Part shown: piece after piece, positions 6,861-7,006 of the stretch
Layout: each line of letters starts with the position of its first letter
How positions within the stretch are numbered: the first letter of the stretch is position 1
Assembly (NCBI GenBank): GCA_021823905.1
Contig: JAKALX010000189.1
Coordinates: 1-7,006, forward strand
Direction: 5' to 3'
DNA from: Chloroflexota bacterium
GTDB lineage: Bacteria; Chloroflexota; Dehalococcoidia; Tepidiformales; Tepidiformaceae
DNA: 7,006 nucleotides
Translations under genes and position numbers: made by a program
Notes under the pieces: generated by a model
What the model was told of the DNA's origin: nothing
The model's input: the letters and a program-made list of their open reading frames with translations, nothing else
The model's database searches: none

Positions 6861-7006
6861 GCAGCGCCGCCGCCTCACGGCGCAGCGTCGGCAGCTTGGA
6901 TTCAACGATGTCCCAGACGATGCGGTGGTCCACCTCCGCATATCCGTGGATCAAGATGTTGCGGAAGGCGATGATGCGGCGGTACTCCGTAATTCGCCCG
7001 GCTAAG
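6847..7006 (-). CDS. hepT: HepT-like HEPN (DUF86) ribonuclease toxin, C-terminal part, cut by window edge
   Basis: About 53 residues of an ORF that enters from beyond the window, in the frame beginning LAGRITEYRRIIAFRNILIH. It contains an exact R-x4-H-x-Y motif, RNILIHGY (bases 6963-6940), the HEPN ribonuclease active site whose tyrosine is the AMPylation target of MntA antitoxins. It continues with VDHRIVWDIVESKLPTLRRE and ends AAALQEEG, a normal HepT C-terminus. The toxin half visible is intact. MNT-HepT operons usually place the antitoxin gene first, so its own MNT should lie just past 7006; alternatively the MNT at 6776-6486 serves it. The next ORF starts immediately after its stop. The subtype (IIAFRNILIHGY) differs from the truncated HepT at 6489-6343 (SKDPRVYLAHIL), so two separate MNT-HepT modules seem to have been present. 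Confidence 0.85.
   Translation of the reverse strand, partial: LAGRITEYRRIIAFRNILIHGYAEVDHRIVWDIVESKLPTLRREAAALQEEG

Overview
The window is a dense, GC-rich stretch (sampled 60-base lines run from about 58% to 78% G+C) from a bacterial defence island, most likely a high-GC proteobacterium; nothing in it fixes the genus. All recognisable genes lie on the minus strand, so the operon reads from position 7006 down to 1. Genes abut or overlap throughout. Nine junctions are 4-base ATGA/GTGA stop-start overlaps, two are 11-base overlaps and one is a direct TGA-ATG abutment. No stretch of 300 bases lacks a gene. I saw no promoter, terminator, tRNA, CRISPR array or transposase; both ends are cut by the window.

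In transcription order: (i) 7006-6343 holds the C-terminal half of a HepT (HEPN/DUF86) toxin, a 26-residue mini-ORF, a MntA-type nucleotidyltransferase antitoxin, a HepT gene reduced to its N-terminus, and a second mini-ORF that ends at 6242. The two mini-ORFs are related to each other and look like leftover 3' ends of hsdM. (ii) 6252-4933 is a full hsdS, the specificity subunit of a type I restriction-modification system. (iii) 4936-2698 is a three-gene block: KwaA (membrane) and KwaB (DUF4868), which together are the Kiwa antiphage system, then an Abi_C-type abortive-infection protein. (iv) 2701-2462 is a 79-residue chimera, with the first ~57 residues of an HsdR joined to the last ~25 residues of an HsdS. 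(v) 2465-808 encodes an Xre-like/ImmA (COG2856) Zn-peptidase and a DUF4411 PIN-like ribonuclease, a probable toxin-antitoxin-type pair. (vi) 811-1 is the start of the intact hsdR, carrying the PD-(D/E)xK nuclease domain.

The window is therefore the hsdS-hsdR part of a type I R-M operon, with hsdM expected beyond 7006, into which several other defence modules have been packed without breaking translational coupling. The scars at the module borders are informative. The HsdR'-HsdS' chimera is best explained by the collapse of two tandem or recombining R-M operons, each with its own cargo between hsdS and hsdR: Kiwa+Abi in one, ImmA+PIN in the other. The repeated hsdM-like tails each end in codons that spell a Shine-Dalgarno AAGGAG exactly 7 bases before the next start codon, so they may persist as portable translation-start elements. 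Family names are recalled from sequence patterns; no database search was possible.
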